Source: Taxillus chinensis (lineage: Eukaryota > Streptophyta > Magnoliopsida > Santalales > Loranthaceae). Taken from it: 64,000 bases of DNA. The position numbers and the translations under genes were made by a program. Positions 62,960-64,000 of the stretch are shown piece by piece. Under the pieces are notes generated by a model. The model searched no databases. It saw nothing but the letters and a program-made list of their open reading frames with translations, and was not told where the DNA came from. Within the stretch, counting starts at the first letter, position 1. Each line of letters opens with the position of its first letter. The stretch is from positions 6,247,079 to 6,311,078 of the forward strand of contig CM042091.1 of assembly GCA_023512835.1 (NCBI GenBank), in the 5' to 3' direction.

Positions 62960-63388
62960 GCTGATGGACAGCAATATGCACAAAAGTACTTTTCGCCATG
63001 GTGCATGCTACAAATGGATCTTCGAAAGGCTTATGATATCATTTCTTGACATTCTTTAGGCTGGATGCCACACCATCTTTGATTGCTTCGTTAATTTGTG
63101 GTCTGGCTCATGACTTGTGATACCACAGTTTCTTTCAGTGTTGTAGTCGGTGGTTCATTGCATTGTATGGTCATTTTTCCAAGGAAACTGAGACATGTAT
63201 ACCAGTTATCATCATATCTATTAGTGATTTGCCTAAAGCATTCAACCAGTTATCTCAAATGGTTGGTGGGGGATCCAAAAAGTTGACAATATTTTCATCA
63301 TCTTGTGCAACTAAATTGCAGTGCTCTATAAATGACTAATTACCAATTGTACTATTTTCATCTTTCTGTAGTCAAGCAACTGGGTTCC
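62960..63388 (+). pseudogene. Dead LINE reverse transcriptase fragment
   Basis: In one frame and then neighbouring frames: FSPWCMLQMDLRKAYDIIS then a stop where RTs have Trp, CDTTVSFSVVVGGSLHCMV, LSSYLLVICLKHSTSYLKWL. These match the RT core of plant L1-type LINEs (LRKAYD..SW, SPYLFVI), with the catalytic FADD motif and flanks missing. The last bases read SQATGF, the motif after the catalytic region, and are cut by the Copia LTR. Confidence 0.75.
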
Positions 63389-63754
63389 TGTTAGGAATAA
63401 TTGAGCAAATAAACAAAAAACAGTAAAATCACACAGCACACAAGAACACCAGATTTACGTGGTTCACCCCAGAATAGGGTTACGTCCACGGGCAATGGCA
63501 GAATAATTCGCTATATCAAAGAGGAGTACAGATTACAGTTATCAGATTGCGGATATTCAGGATGGCACGAATAGATTACAAGACAGTACCCAGAAAACGA
63601 TTACTGCAAAATACCGAAGCAAGACGGATGGTACAAATCCAGAAAGGCGTGCGTCGAAGACTTGTGCTGCGCCTTCTATCGAAAAAGAGAGAGGGCGAGA
63701 GAAGTTTGACGCTTGGTTTCTTTTTTATCTCCCACGCCACACAAAACAACACAT

Positions 63755-63787
<33 letters not shown>

Positions 63788-63847
63788 ACAATTTCCTTTT
63801 TACATCTTCTTTCCTCTTTTTCGTTGTTTCCTTTACGTCACCTCACA
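63389..63847 (-). mobile_element. Copia-type LTR (3' LTR of an antisense element)
   Basis: Bounded by TGTTAGG at the left and CCTCACA at the right, short inverted ends of TG..CA type, 459 bp. Just beyond the right end, the complement reads AAGGTGGAGATT, a purine tract of the kind that primes plus-strand synthesis. The interior has ATTTACGTGGTTCACCCC and GGTTACGTCCACGGGC, typical of plant Copia LTRs. It interrupts the LINE at the SQATGF codons. An (AT)n tract lies within. Confidence 0.78.
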
Positions 63848-63936
63848 AATCTCCACCTTGACGTAAAGTCGAAACAACTCCTCAACAAAAACAACATAGT
63901 GATAAACCCGTATCTGCGCTACCAGCCCGCCACGGG

Positions 63937-64000
63937 CTAAATCAAATCAGAGACATTGAGCAAGTCAAGACAATGCTTAAACTTGCTCGGTGGAACCGGT
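63937..64000 (-). CDS. C-terminus of Copia polyprotein (RNase H end), continues outside window
   Basis: On the complement from 63999 the frame reads PVPPSKFKHCLDLLNVSDLI, then TAG at 63939-63937. The PVP.SKF.HCLDL..V pattern is the usual end of plant Copia RNase H domains. The rest of the element lies beyond the right edge. The closeness to the LTR fits a 3' end with a short untranslated spacer. Confidence 0.75.
   Translation of the reverse strand, partial: PVPPSKFKHCLDLLNVSDLI

Noticed and set aside
1..64000. CRISPR arrays, prokaryotic operons, origins and viral genes
   Set aside because: None seen; the gene structure is entirely plant nuclear. I also did not find a convincing intact tRNA gene by eye, but a tRNAscan run would be needed to exclude one.

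Overview
This is nuclear plant DNA: genes with many GT-AG introns, AT-rich intergenic sequence full of microsatellites, and remnants of plant LINE, SINE, Copia and MITE-type elements. The class B heat-stress factor (B3-like) and the gene order point to a eudicot; the species cannot be named from the sequence alone. No CRISPR array, operon or other prokaryotic structure was seen.

Layout. (1) 1-11829, + strand: 3' three-quarters of an RRP12-like ribosome-biogenesis gene, with 18 exons (the first cut by the window edge) and LINE and SINE remnants in an intron. (2) 11830-17387: AT-rich spacer with a long-TIR MITE and a suspect poly(A)/low-quality patch. (3) 17388-18466, - strand: a two-exon class B heat-stress transcription factor (HSFB3-like). 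(4) 18467-23108: spacer with a Copia gag relic and a second suspect patch. (5) 23109-30300, + strand: a 19-exon kinesin-14 with a calponin-homology domain; my splice model gives 1070 aa and needs one U12-type intron. (6) 31857-33827, - strand: a three-exon GT61 glycosyltransferase, convergent with the kinesin. (7) 33828-39435: spacer with GC-rich repeat islands, including a 151-bp G-rich minisatellite. (8) 39436-44634, + strand: TFIIB in 7 exons (312 aa). (9) 44635-47590: spacer with an antisense Copia gag relic. (10) 47590-61925: a tandem duplication of about 7 kb, each unit carrying one intronless UGT93/zeatin-O-glucosyltransferase-like gene, plus orphan 5' and 3' pieces of at least one more UGT copy. 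(11) 61977-64000: a dispersed CTCGAG-rich repeat, then a dead LINE reverse transcriptase interrupted by the 3' end of an antisense Copia element that runs off the window.

How the genes relate. RRP12, TFIIB and the kinesin are housekeeping functions and do not form a pathway with each other. From memory, HSFB3, a GT61 gene and TFIIB1 are also close neighbours on Arabidopsis chromosome 2 (At2g41690, At2g41640, At2g41630), so this part looks like conserved microsynteny. The UGT array is a separate, recently rearranged module, probably involved in cytokinin or related small-molecule O-glucosylation.

I did not find a clearly new biological system. The strongest leads are the probable U12-type AT-AA intron in the kinesin, the in-frame duplicated splice acceptor in RRP12, and the broken UGT copies inside the duplicated block. 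All exon borders were read by eye; frame closure of every multi-exon model (total coding length divisible by three) is the main internal check.
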